64,000 nucleotides of DNA from Strigamia acuminata (Eukaryota > Arthropoda > Chilopoda > Geophilomorpha > Linotaeniidae): contig OX442317.1 of the NCBI GenBank assembly GCA_949358305.1, positions 8,250,186 through 8,314,185 of the forward strand, given 5' to 3'. A model generated the notes under the pieces. That model ran no database searches. It was not told the DNA's origin and saw nothing but the letters and a program-made list of their open reading frames with translations. How positions within the stretch are numbered: the stretch's first letter is position 1; every line of letters begins with the position of its first letter. Position numbers and translations under genes: made by a program. This document shows, in pieces, positions 11,486-21,532 of this stretch.

Positions 11486-11710
11486 TGTTGTGTCTATGCC
11501 TTTACAACAATACTATTGTATAAGGTTGCTAGGCATAAAGTTGCCTAGCACCACCCTTTTTGTCAATAAACAGTTGCAACCCGAAATCTTTACTGTGTAC
11601 ACGTTCCTTTGCGACCTTCTCAAAGAAGGCATCATGAACTCCAGAATCGAAATTAGGAGTTTAAAGACTCACACCAACTACAACCACAGTTGTGACATAT
11701 AACCACAACA
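11486..11710 (+). repeat. 5' LTR of the nested element
   Basis: Starts TGTTGTG and ends CCACAACA. It aligns with 13392-13608 apart from small indels at the start and near the end. It contains AATAAA near 11565. Confidence 0.8.
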
Positions 11711-11729
11711 TTGGCGCAGTCGACAGGAT
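11711..11729 (+). other. Primer-binding site (tRNA-Ser type)
   Basis: TTGGCGCAGTCG follows the LTR. The 11 bases TGGCGCAGTCG are complementary to the tRNA-Ser acceptor end plus CCA, and AGGAT follows two bases later as in the tRNA. Confidence 0.65.
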
Positions 11730-12930
11730 GCAATCTGTGCAAAATCATGAAATTAAATAAAGAATTCCAAGATGGAGGCGTATGAGCGAGGGCGAATTTC
11801 GAATTTTCTATCGCGGCACAATGAACTAAACTGTGAGTCACTCATTGCTCGTCTTAGCCGCTCGTTGTTCGCCGATTTCGTCCGCTCGTCGCCAACCCAT
11901 TTCGTCCGCTCGTCGCCCACCCATTTCCTCCGCTCGTCGAGCGCAGCTCTCCGCTCGTCAAACACAGCTCGTCTTCCGCCGTAGCCGCTCGTCGCTCGCC
12001 ATTATTCCGTGTGTCGCTCATCGCTCGACACGGGCGTTCGTCGACATTCTTTGGCGCGAACGGTTTCTGCCGGACTTGCTGTTGTTTGGTTGGTGACGTC
12101 GCCATTGTTTTCTTTATTACAAGTGTTAAAAACTTCAAATTAGTGTAACTATCGTGTGTCAAATAACAGGAATTTTGGACGGAATTTGTTAGTTTTGAGA
12201 TCGACGCTCGTTTTTGACAATTTTCGACGCAACGCACGTGCACATATGGAAGCGTCAATGTCTCGGCGGCGATAAGATACGCATTGCCGAGGAATTTTGC
12301 CTCGGTTTGAAGACGTTTCATCGCATCGCCTGTGTTGCGTGGGACTACATGCGCCCAGGCGGGTCGACTTGGCGATGCATTGGTGGTCATTTGCTTGGCC
12401 GCCAATATTCCGTTAGACTCAAGTCTGTGCTCGTCCCACATGTGGATTGCTCGTTCGCCGCACCTGTGCATCGCTGGCCCGCCTCGCTTGTGCACCGACT
12501 GCTCGCCCCCCTGTGCCGGCATTTCCGCATTTTATTCATTTTGTGGCCGATTCAGCTCTAGTAGCTGCCTAGGCAAGTCGACTCATCGATTGGACATATG
12601 CCCGTCATATACCGAAGATCGCGTGTTGTTGCACACCGCGTGCTTTCATCGTCTTTGTAAGCATCGATATTAACTTTGTTCGTCGTGGTCACTCGCCTCG
12701 CCCTTTTGGCTGCCTGTGTGCTCCGCTCCTTCGGCCGCCAGCGACGTTTTTCTGACTGCCGAGGTGGCATTCCTCATTTTTTATGGGGAAAGTGGGCCGC
12801 TCACCGCTGGCCACAGCCAGGTGAGGGCATCGTATCGTTTGTGGCCCGCGTATTGGCCACCCTCCTGTTGGCCCCTCGCCGCGTTTGCATCCGCGTGGCC
12901 CTCCCACGCGCCGCCTGCGCATCGGCGTGG

Positions 12931-13115
12931 CTCGCATTGCCACTTCTGCGTGGCTCGCATCGCCACTTCTGCGTGGCTCGCATCGCCATTTCTGCGTGGC
13001 TCGCATTGCCACTTCTGCGTGGCTCGCATCGCCACTTCTGCGTGGCTCGCATCGCCATTTCTGCGTGGCTCGCATTGTCACTTTTGCGTGGCTCGCTGGC
13101 TCCACTTCTGCGTGG
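12931..13115 (+). repeat. 23-bp tandem repeat with a 69-bp higher order
   Basis: Eight units of CTCGCATCGCCACTTCTGCG plus TGG, the last one base longer. Variants cycle in groups of three, so the array also has a 69-bp period. This keeps all three frames open and produces long spurious reading frames. Confidence 0.9.
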
Positions 13116-13391
13116 CTCAATGCGCCACCTCCGCATCCGCGTGGCCCACTCGCCGCCCCCACGTCCGAGGGCCAGCCAGGTCGCTGCCGCTCTTCAAGGG
13201 ACCACCATTCGCCGCTGCTATTCGCGGGACTCCAAGTCACCGTTTGTCCCCGGAGCGTCAAGCCACCTCTCGTCGAAAGTCGTCAAACTGCTGCTCGTCG
13301 TGCGACACCAGGTTGCTGAACACCAAGTCACTGCTCGTCCCTTGAGCGTCAAGTCACCACCAGTTGCGCATCTTCACCACTGTCTTCCCCT

Positions 13392-13608
13392 TGTAACATT
13401 ATTACAACAATACTATTGTATAAGGTTGCTAGGCATAAAGTTGCCTAGCACCACCCTTTTTGTCAATAAACAGTTGCAACCCGAAATCTTTACTGTGTAC
13501 ACGTTCCTTTGCGACCTTCTCAAAGAAGGCATAATGAACTCCAGAATCGAAATTAGGAGTTTAAAGACTCACACCAACTACAACCACAGTTGTGACATAA
13601 CCACAACA
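13392..13608 (+). repeat. 3' LTR of the nested element
   Basis: Aligns with 11486-11710 over almost its whole length and ends in ACAACA before the GTTAG duplication. Confidence 0.75.
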
Positions 13609-13610
13609 GT

Positions 13611-13786
13611 TAGGTTGCCTTGATTTCATTTGTTTGTGTTGTGTGTGGTTAATTTCGGTTAGGTTAGGTCAGGTTAGGTTAGGTTTAGACCTAACCTAGG
13701 TCCTAACCTAACCTAACCTGACCTAACCTAACCTAACCGAAATCAACCACACACAACACAAACAAATGAAATCAAGGCAACCTAAC
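13611..13786. repeat. Near-perfect palindrome with TTAGG-like core
   Basis: The arms are complementary for about 80 bases each and meet at about 13690-13700. The centre is built of GGTTAGGTTAGGTCAGG-type units and their complement. It is the body of the foldback element and would fold into a long hairpin. Confidence 0.85.
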
Positions 13787-13925
13787 AATGGCGAACATTG
13801 GGGCAGATGTGAACAACAACCGTCAGTCTAAATAATAATAACTTTGTATACCATTACCAGTTTACGGAACAATTTTTTTGGGTTGAATAATTTTCAAACC
13901 CTGCATAATACCGAGACGAGACTCA

Positions 13926-15613
13926 ATGACAGCCATTCTCATACTCGCATTGTTTTCCATACGAGGTTTTAACGGTGAGGTTTATTCGTCTATAGCTCAA
14001 TTAGCGACAGTTTTCAACGCTCAACGAGAAATCGTTGGACACTTGGAACGATACATCGAAGATGCTGAAGCCAAAACTGCCCGCTTACGAAAGTAAGATG
14101 AATTATTCAACATTTCTGCTTTTGGGCTCGTGTCATCAATATCATCAAACGCCTGAATGGCAGAAAGTTAGATCGAAAATATGGAAATTGCTGATTAATT
14201 ATAGATTGAAATCTCTGATCGAATAATGCTTCATCTTTAGTTATTATTTTCAGCATAATACAGCAATGCATAATGGAAGTGGGTGTTAATTACATTTTTA
14301 GTACAATTTCTTGACTATAAAACCCTCATGTTTCAAGAATACCGCAAATTTAGTGAACTTATAAATCCAATTCACTCTGCAAGCACGAAATACAATTTGG
14401 GCCTGGGAATATCCCATTTTGATGAATTTATAAATTACATCGCATTGTGCAGAGGAGAACAACTCAGGGTACAACTAAGTGAAAACCTGATGAATGTTTT
14501 CCCACGTTTTTATCGACAGATTCATTTCTTATTTAGAGTGATTCCGAAGTAGCGTCTTTGAACTGTTATTTATCCGACAGAGGAGATCCAAGTTTCTACA
14601 TAGACCCAATTAAGGTTGAAGTCCACAGTCACGACCCGCAAATCTTAAGTTTTCACGACATCATTTATGAATCAGAAATTGATTTCATCAAAGAGTTCAG
14701 CAAACTATCAGTAAGTTTCTGCAATTGTCCTTAACAAACATGCTTCTAATTTTGTTTAAGAATTGTTTATAATTTAATAGTTGAAAAGATCAAAAGTTTT
14801 TAATCGTTCTAATGAAATATCGGACTTTCGCACAAGTCAGAACTCATGGATGTACGATGATGGAGATGATAAGCAGCTACGTCGAAAAGTTAAAATTATA
14901 ATGGATCGTGTGTCCAGCATTACTGGGCTTAATGTACACGGAAAGATTAACTCGGAATCAATGCAAGTGGCTAATTATGGTATTGGTGGTGAATATACAC
15001 GTCATTACGATTGTTTGTACAAGTATAAGTCCCCCCAGGAGGTTCGTGCAACCAAATTGTTTACCTGCAATTTACTAGACTTTAATCGTTTTTAAATTGT
15101 GCTTGACAGTTATCCGCTGTGGATCCGCATAAATTATACTCCATTGGTGATCGAATTGCTACTCTGATGTTTTATGTAAGTGATGGTTGATTTCCCGTCT
15201 AAATAATTGATCATTGATTTGTATTGCTAGTTAAGTGATGTCAAGCTGGGCGGTGCGACAGTGTTCCCTTCGATTGGCGCCGCTGTCCGGCCAAGAAAGG
15301 TCAATAATCCTGCAATTAAATGCATAAAAGCGTCACAAATTAATCCCAATTCTCCTTGCATGTGCGTTTTTAGGGTTCTGCAGTTTTTTGGTATAATATA
15401 CTTCGAAATGGTGAAGGAGATCGCCGCACTTTGCATGGTGGATGTCCAGTTCTTCTTGGATCCAAATGGAGTAAATGAATTACTAGTAGTTGATTAAATA
15501 GTGAGATAAAGTTATCAATTTTTTTTTAATGTGTACATTTAGTTTTAAACAAGTGGATTTGGGAAGTTAATCAAGTTTTCAAAAGGCCTTGCAGCCTCAA
15601 TCCAAGAGACTAG
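13926..15613 (+). pseudogene. P4HA unit E: E2-E4 deleted (type A)
   Basis: Exons present: E1 13926-14092, E5 14254-14278, E6 14338-14468, E7 14537-14710, E8 14781-15041, E9 15110-15175, E10 15231-15299, E11 15374-15470, E12 15543-15613. In intron 1 the sequence jumps from the usual CATCAAACGCC directly to the sequence that normally follows exon 4 (GAATGGCAGAAAGTTAG), so E2, E3 and E4 are gone. E1 ends with two bases of a codon while E5 starts in phase 0, so direct splicing shifts the frame. The catalytic exons remain open with HYD, HGGC and GSKW. The core promoter initiator has changed from TCAGTT to GGGTT. In E12 the conserved GNKW is LNKW. Treated as a pseudogene. Confidence 0.85.
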
Positions 15614-16213
15614 AAACCTGCTAATGTCAATATATTGAAAATTAGAAAAAGTCTAGTTCATATTTTTAGTTTTACTGTCCTTAGTTTTTACAATTTTCCT
15701 AGATTTTTGTATTGGAAAAAAAACTTTCTTTTATACAATTAAAACACTAAAGTTATACATAAACTATGCCGACATTTGGTCAATTAAAAGTTAATCTAAA
15801 CTAATAAAAAAAAAAGATGGCTAGTTATTCACCCATATGCCAAAAATAAATTGGATATAATTTATTTGTTGGGTCATCATGTCGTTACAAACTATACAGT
15901 ACATATATATACTGTATATATATTTATTTATTCGAGTTTTTCTTTTACGTATTTGAATTTATCGCCAACAACCGCTATCGCCATCTAGTGGTAGGAATGA
16001 GCTTGGCGAATACAGTTTCTCAACCGTCACAAGGATATGGCTAGGTTTAATGGCTCTATTCAAGAGATCATGAATATATTTAAACTATTATACCTGCCAA
16101 TAACTTTTATTCAAAGCGCCAGTCTAAATAATAACTTCGTATACCATTACCAGATTACGGAACAATTTTTTTCGGTTGAATAATTTTTCTATCCTCCATA
16201 ATACCGAGACTAA
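15614..16213. other. Intergenic block between units E and F
   Basis: Shared 3' block, then the upstream block with a CTCF-like motif at 15979-15991 and a degenerate promoter (TTCGGTTG in place of TTCAGTTG). No gene was seen. Confidence 0.6.
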
Positions 16214-17818
16214 ATGATAGCCTTTGTCATACTCGCATTGTTTTCCATACGAGGTTTTAACGGTGAGGTTTATTCGTCGATTGCTCAACTGGCGACAGTT
16301 TTCAACGCACAACGAGAAATCGTTGGACACTTGGAACGATACATCGAAGATGCTGAAGCCAAATGATTAGGATGAACGTTAGATCGAAAAGATGGAAATT
16401 GTTGATTAATTATAAATTGAAATCTCTGATCGAATAGTGCTTTACCTTAAGTTATTATTTTCAGCATAATACAGCAATGCAAAATGAAGGTGGGTGTTAA
16501 TTACATTTTTAGTACAATTTCTTAACTATAAAAACATCATGTTTCAAGAATACCGCAAATTTAGTGAATTTCTAAATCCGATTCACTCTGCAAGCACGAA
16601 ATACAAATTGGGCCTGGGAATATCCAAAAATGACGAATTTATAAATTACATCGCATTGTGCAGAGAAGAACAACTAAGAGTACAACTAAGCTAAAACCTG
16701 TCGAATGTTTTCTCACGTTTTTATCGACAGATTCATTTCTTATTTATAGTGATTCCGAAGTTGCATCTTTGCACTGTTATTTATCCGACGGAGGAGATCC
16801 AAGTTTCTACATAAACCCAATTAAGGTTGAAGTCCACAGCCACGACCCGCAAATCTTAACTTTTCACGACATCATTTATGAATCAGAAATTGATTTCATC
16901 AAAGAATTTAGCAAACCATCAGTAAGTTTCAGAAATTGTCGTTAACAAACATGCTTCTAATTATTAATTTTTTTTATTTTGTAATAGTTGGAAAGATCAA
17001 GAGTTTTGCCCGAAATGGATGATGATATTGAGATATCGGACGTGCGAACAAGCCAGAACACATGGATATACGATGATGAGAGAGATGAGCAGTTACATCA
17101 AAAAGTTAAAATTATAATGGATCGTTTTTCCAGAATCACTGGGCTTAATGTACACGGAAAGAATAACTCGGAAGCAATGCAAGTGGCTAATTACGGTATT
17201 GGTGGTGAATACAGACCTCATGTGGATTATTTATACAAAGATTTGTCTCCTAAAGAGGTTCCTGAAAACAATTCTTTTATCTAGTGTTTATTAGACTTTA
17301 ATTGTTTTTAAATTGTGCTTGACAGTTGGCTTGGCTTGACGTGAATCCGTTTGAGTTGGAATTTATTGGTGATAGAATTGCTACTTTAATGTTCTATGTA
17401 AGTGATGGTTGATTTCTTGTCTAAATAATTAATTATCGATTTCTATCGCTAGTTAAGTGATGTCAAGCTGGGCGGAGCTACAGTGTTTCCGCGGATTGGT
17501 GCAGCTGTCTGGCCTAGTAAGGTCAATAATCCTGCAATTAAATGCATAAAAGCTTAAAAAATTAATTTTAATTCTCCTTCCATGTGCATCTTTAGGGTTC
17601 TGCAGTTTTTTGGTATAATCTCCTTCGAAATGGTACAGAAGATAATCGAACTAGGCATGGTGGATGTCCCGTACTTCATGGATCCAAATGGAGTAAATGA
17701 ATTATTGTAGTTTGGTAGAAATAATTTTTTTGTGCACAAATTTTTAGTTGGAAACAAGTGGATTCGTGAAGTCAAACAAGTTTTCAAAAGGCCTTGTAGC
17801 CTAAACCCAAACGAGTAG
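16214..17818 (+). pseudogene. P4HA unit F: internally deleted, diverged exon 11 (type A)
   Basis: E1 starts at 16214 (MIAFVILALFSIRG) but is cut inside the exon after EDAEAK and fused to the region that normally follows E4, giving TGA at 16364-16366 after 50 codons. E5 16465-16489 and E6 16549-16679 remain. The acceptor of E7 (about 16748-16921) has changed from TTTAG to TTTAT, so the next AG shifts the frame. E8 16988-17257 (HVD present), E9 17326-17397, E10 17453-17521, E11 17596-17692 and E12 17748-17818 (TAG) are open. E11 is unusual: the common [10 protein letters not shown] is NGTEDNRTRH, closer to vertebrate TRH, and E10 has WPSK instead of RPRK. The 3' half resembles units B and O. 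Confidence 0.85.
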
Positions 17819-18342
17819 TAACACGCTAATGTCAACGTAATGAAAATTAGAAAAAGTCTAATTAATAATTTTTATCATTCTCAGTTTTCACAATTTTTGT
17901 AAATCCAGGTGTATGTTCTACTATACAATATTTAAGTCCATATAAATGATGTACACCTGCAGCTTGACTTTATTTTTCTCTGAAAGAATTAAAACTCGAA
18001 CACTTCATGGCACACAAAAACATCATAAGGACATTCTGAGAGAAGAGTCTAGCTGTAGAGCTCCTTGATTCTTAAACATTTGATTTATTTATCATTCAAA
18101 TTCAAATTACTATTGTACAAAATAAGCCGTAGGAGTGGATTTAAGTTTCCACAGCCATTAATCAGGTTATGGCCAGGATTAATGACCAGGTGTCAGCTAC
18201 CGTAGTCTGCAAATAACTTTTATTCAAAGCATCGGTCTAAATTATAACTTGGTATACTCTGTATAATTACCGGTACTTCATGGAACAAATTTTTCAGTTG
18301 AATTATTTTTCTACCCTGCATCGTTGATGAAATCAAGACTCA
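17819..18342. other. Intergenic block between units F and G
   Basis: 3' flank followed by the D-type upstream block with a TATA-like element and TTTTTCAGTTG. No gene was seen. Confidence 0.55.
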
Positions 18343-20396
18343 ATGAGAGCTTTTGTCCTACTCTTCTTGTTTTCCATACGAGGTTTTAACGGTGAGATTT
18401 ACTCGTCCACTGCTCAACTGGCGAGAGTTTTCAACGCACAACGGGAAATCGTTGGACACTTAGAACGATACATCGAGGATGCTGAAGCCAAAACTGCCCG
18501 CTTACGAAAGTAAGATGATTTATTCAATGTTTCTGCTTTTGGACTCGGGTTAATATCATCATACACCTTCACACAGATACGTAGATACATTTAACCACAT
18601 GCGTGGAACGGCAGATGTGGATGAGATAGTCGGCAACCCTTTATCAGCTTACAAACTTATTAAACAACTTGCAGAAAACTGGGCAAGTGGGAAAGAACTC
18701 CTCGAAGATAATTCGTGGCAAGGTTTGATTTGTAACATGAATTTAGCTCAACACAGTTTTCCACCCACCCAATACTTGTGTAGATTCAATTCAACAAATC
18801 CAAAGCCGTCGTAATAACACACTAATGCCAACCGAAGACGATGTTGAAGGTGCAGCAATAGCTATTTTACGACTCCAAGAAACATATCGACTCAATGCAT
18901 CTGATTTAGTACTTGGCAATATCCTTGGAATTCAAAGTTCAATTAAATTGACAAGTATTTTCACTAAATACTAAATAATTGTTGATTAATTATAAATTGA
19001 AATCTCTGATCGAATACCTGTAATGCTTCACCTTAAGTTATTATTTTCAGTATAATACAGCAATGCAAAATGAAGGTGGGTGTTAATTACATTTTTAGTA
19101 CAATTTCTTGACTATAAAACCCTCATGTTTCAAGAATACCGCAAATTTAGTGAACTTCTAAATCCAATTCACTCTGCAAGCACAAAATACAAATTGGGCC
19201 TGGGAATATCCAAAATTGACGAATTTATAAATTACATCGCATTGTGCAAAGGAGAACAACTAAGGGTACAACTAAGCTAAAACCTGATGAATGTTTTCCC
19301 ACGGTTTTATCGACAGATTCATTTCTTATTTAGAGTGATTCCGAAGTAGCGTCTTTGAACTGTTATTTATCCGACAGAGGAGATCCAAGTTTCTACATAA
19401 ACCCAATGAAGGTTGAAGTGCACAGTCACGACCCGCAAATCTTAACTTTTCACGACATCATTTATGAATCAGAAATTAATTTCATCAAAAAGTTTAGCAA
19501 ACCATCAGTAAGTTTCAGCAATTGTCATTAACAAACATGCTTCTAATTTTTTTTAAGAATTGTTTATAATTTAAAAGTTGAACAGATCAAAAGTTTCTAA
19601 TAATGAAATATCAGACGTACGAACAAGTCAGAACTCATGGATGTACGATGATGGAGATGATGAGCAGCTACGTCGAAAAGTTAAAATTATAATGGATCGT
19701 GTGTCCAGCATTACTGGGCTTAATGTACACGGAAAGATTAACTCGGAATCAATGCAAGTGGCTAATTATGGTATTGGTGGTGAATATACACGTCATTACG
19801 ATGCTTTGTACAAGTATAAGTCTCCCCAGGAGGTTCGTGCAACCAAATTGTTTATCTGCAATTTACTAGACTTTAATCGTTTTTAAATTGTGCTTGACAG
19901 TTATCCGATGTGGATCCGTTTAAATTATACTCCATTGGTGATCGAATTGCCACTCTAATGTTTTATGTAAGTGATGATTGATTTCCCGTCTAAATAATTG
20001 ATCATCGATTTGTGTTGCTAGTTAAGTGATGTCGAGCTGGGCGGTGCTACAGCGTTTCCTCTGGTTGGTGCCGCTGTTCGGCCTAGTAAGGTCAATAATC
20101 CTGCAATTGAATCCATAAAAGCGTCACAAATTAATCTCAATTCTTCGTGCATGTGCGTTTTTAGGGTTCTGCAGTTTTTTGGTATAATGTCCTTCGAAAT
20201 GGTGAAGGAGATCGCCGCACTTTGCATGGTGGATGTCCAGTTCTTTTTGGATCCAAATGGAGTAAATTAATTAATTGATTAAAAAGAGGTATAAAGTTAT
20301 CAATTTTTCTAACGTGTATATTTAGTTGGAACCAAGTGGATTAGTGAAGTCAATCAAGTTTTCACAAGGCCTTGCAGCCTCAACCCAAGAGACTAG
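18343..20396 (+). pseudogene. P4HA unit G: exon 4 missing
   Basis: Exons: E1 18343-18509, E2 18577-18722, E3 18784-18954, E5 19051-19075, E6 19135-19265, E7 19334-19507, E8 19578-19832, E9 19901-19966, E10 20022-20090, E11 20165-20261, E12 20326-20396. The intron after E3 runs from the start of the usual sequence (CACTAAATACTAAATAA) straight into the stretch before E5, so E4 (substrate-binding region) is deleted. E3 ends with one extra base, so splicing E3 to E5 gives an immediate stop. Catalytic exons are open with HYD and HGGC/GSKW. The initiator TTTCAGTTG is still present. Most likely a recent pseudogene, or a source of exons for conversion. Confidence 0.82.
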
Positions 20397-20509
20397 ATAC
20401 CTGCTAATGTCAATATATTGAAAATTAGAAAAAGTCTAGTTCATATTTCTATTTTTGTCATCCTTTGTTTTCACAATTTTCCTAGATTTGTGTGTTGGAA
20501 AAAAACTTT

Positions 20510-21190
20510 TGTCACGTATTAATTTTAGATGTTATAATTAATTAGACTTGAATTCATGCAAAAGCTAATTTGGCGCAAATAAGTGGGCAAAGTTCGTAAA
20601 TTTACTCGTAAATCCCGCCGTCAAATATGGACATCAGGCGGTGAATAAATCTAAACTCGCTCGTAACTAACATTATTTATATTCGTTAGGATCAGTCTCA
20701 CGTTGTGGGTGTTGGGCGTAAAATAAATGAGTATGCGCGGTGTATTCTGAACGCGGGTGGGCGAGGAATATCACAGGCATGCGAATATAAAAAATGGTCG
20801 GCAAAAAGAGGCGCAATGGGGTTAAAAAGAGAGTTGCGCTGTTTAAGACGCTTAGTTAACAAAAGGGTGACATTCTAAGCTCAATCTAGAAGCTGTAGCT
20901 TGGTTGAGAGAGGTGTGAGAAGTGATGTTGATTATTAGCAAAAAAGGTGACTAAGTAAACTTGAGTCACGTGGTCAGGTTTATGAAAGTGGGTGAGGGGG
21001 TGAAAGGTAGAAAATAACTTCTATTGTTGAAAATAATGTGATGCGCGCGGTGAAGCTGCGCATACATTTAAGAGGATGAATCATCAAATTTAGATGAGAG
21101 GACGAATCAGGTAAAACTGGGAAAACTTAAGATGGGAAAAGCCAAGTGGAAAATGAAATAAAAAGTAGGGTGGGTAGCCTGCCTGTGACA
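20510..21190. mobile_element. Solo LTR-like insertion, about 680 bp
   Basis: TGTCAC...GTGACA ends are flanked by CTTT on both sides. Paralogous 3' blocks have the uninterrupted sequence (GGAAAAAAACTTTCTTTTAT near 15715 and 29770), so this is a clean insertion with a 4-bp duplication. No open reading frame of interest; the TG...CA ends fit a solo LTR. Confidence 0.65.
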
Positions 21191-21532
21191 CTTTCTTTTA
21201 TACAATTAAAACACTAAAGTTATACTCTGTACATAAATTATGCCAACATTTGGCCAATTAAAAGTTAATCTAAACTGATAAAAAAAGATGGCCAGTTATT
21301 CACCCATATGCCAAGAATAAATTAGATATAATTTATTTGTTGTGTCATCATGTTCACAACACACATGGATGATAAATAAACAAGTATAATGTTCCATAAA
21401 GTCAATTGATTTACACAGCTTGAGTACACACGAATTACAGCTCCGTTACATCAGTACAATCATTCCCACAATGCTTAGCAACACAAAAAGATAATCTCCG
21501 ATCACAGTATAATTATACATGAAAAACTCTCT

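Larger units (their letters stand above)
11486..13608 (+). mobile_element. Non-coding LTR retrotransposon nested in the foldback element
   Basis: Two direct repeats (11486-11710, 225 bp; 13392-13608, 217 bp) begin TGT, end ACA and are flanked by the 5-bp duplication GTTAG (11481-11485, 13609-13613). Directly after the left repeat is TTGGCGCAGTCG, complementary to the 3' end of tRNA-Ser, as used for priming by the 17.6/297 group of Ty3/gypsy elements. The 1.7-kb interior is GC-rich, repetitive and has no recognisable gag or pol. A typical polypurine tract was not found before the right LTR. It is a small non-autonomous element. Confidence 0.78.
11436..13821. mobile_element. hAT-like foldback element interrupting the unit E upstream block
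   Basis: The ends are inverted repeats (GGTTGTTGTTCACATCTGCC on the left, its complement on the right). They are flanked by the 8-bp duplication GTCAGTCT (11428-11435 and 13822-13829). The uninterrupted empty site is present in paralogous blocks (for example near 27090: CGTCAGTCTAAATAATAATA), which proves an insertion. Without the nested LTR element it is about 260 bp and nearly a perfect hairpin. The 8-bp target duplication suggests hAT; no transposase is encoded. Confidence 0.8.

Noticed and set aside
12676-13623. 315-codon open frame and its overlapping partners on both strands
   Set aside because: GC-rich tandem repeat with 23/69-bp period inside a non-coding LTR element; all frames are open at once.
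13660-13740. Telomere or chromosome end suggested by GGTTAGG repeats
   Set aside because: Short, inverted around a centre and enclosed in a transposon with target duplication, so interstitial.
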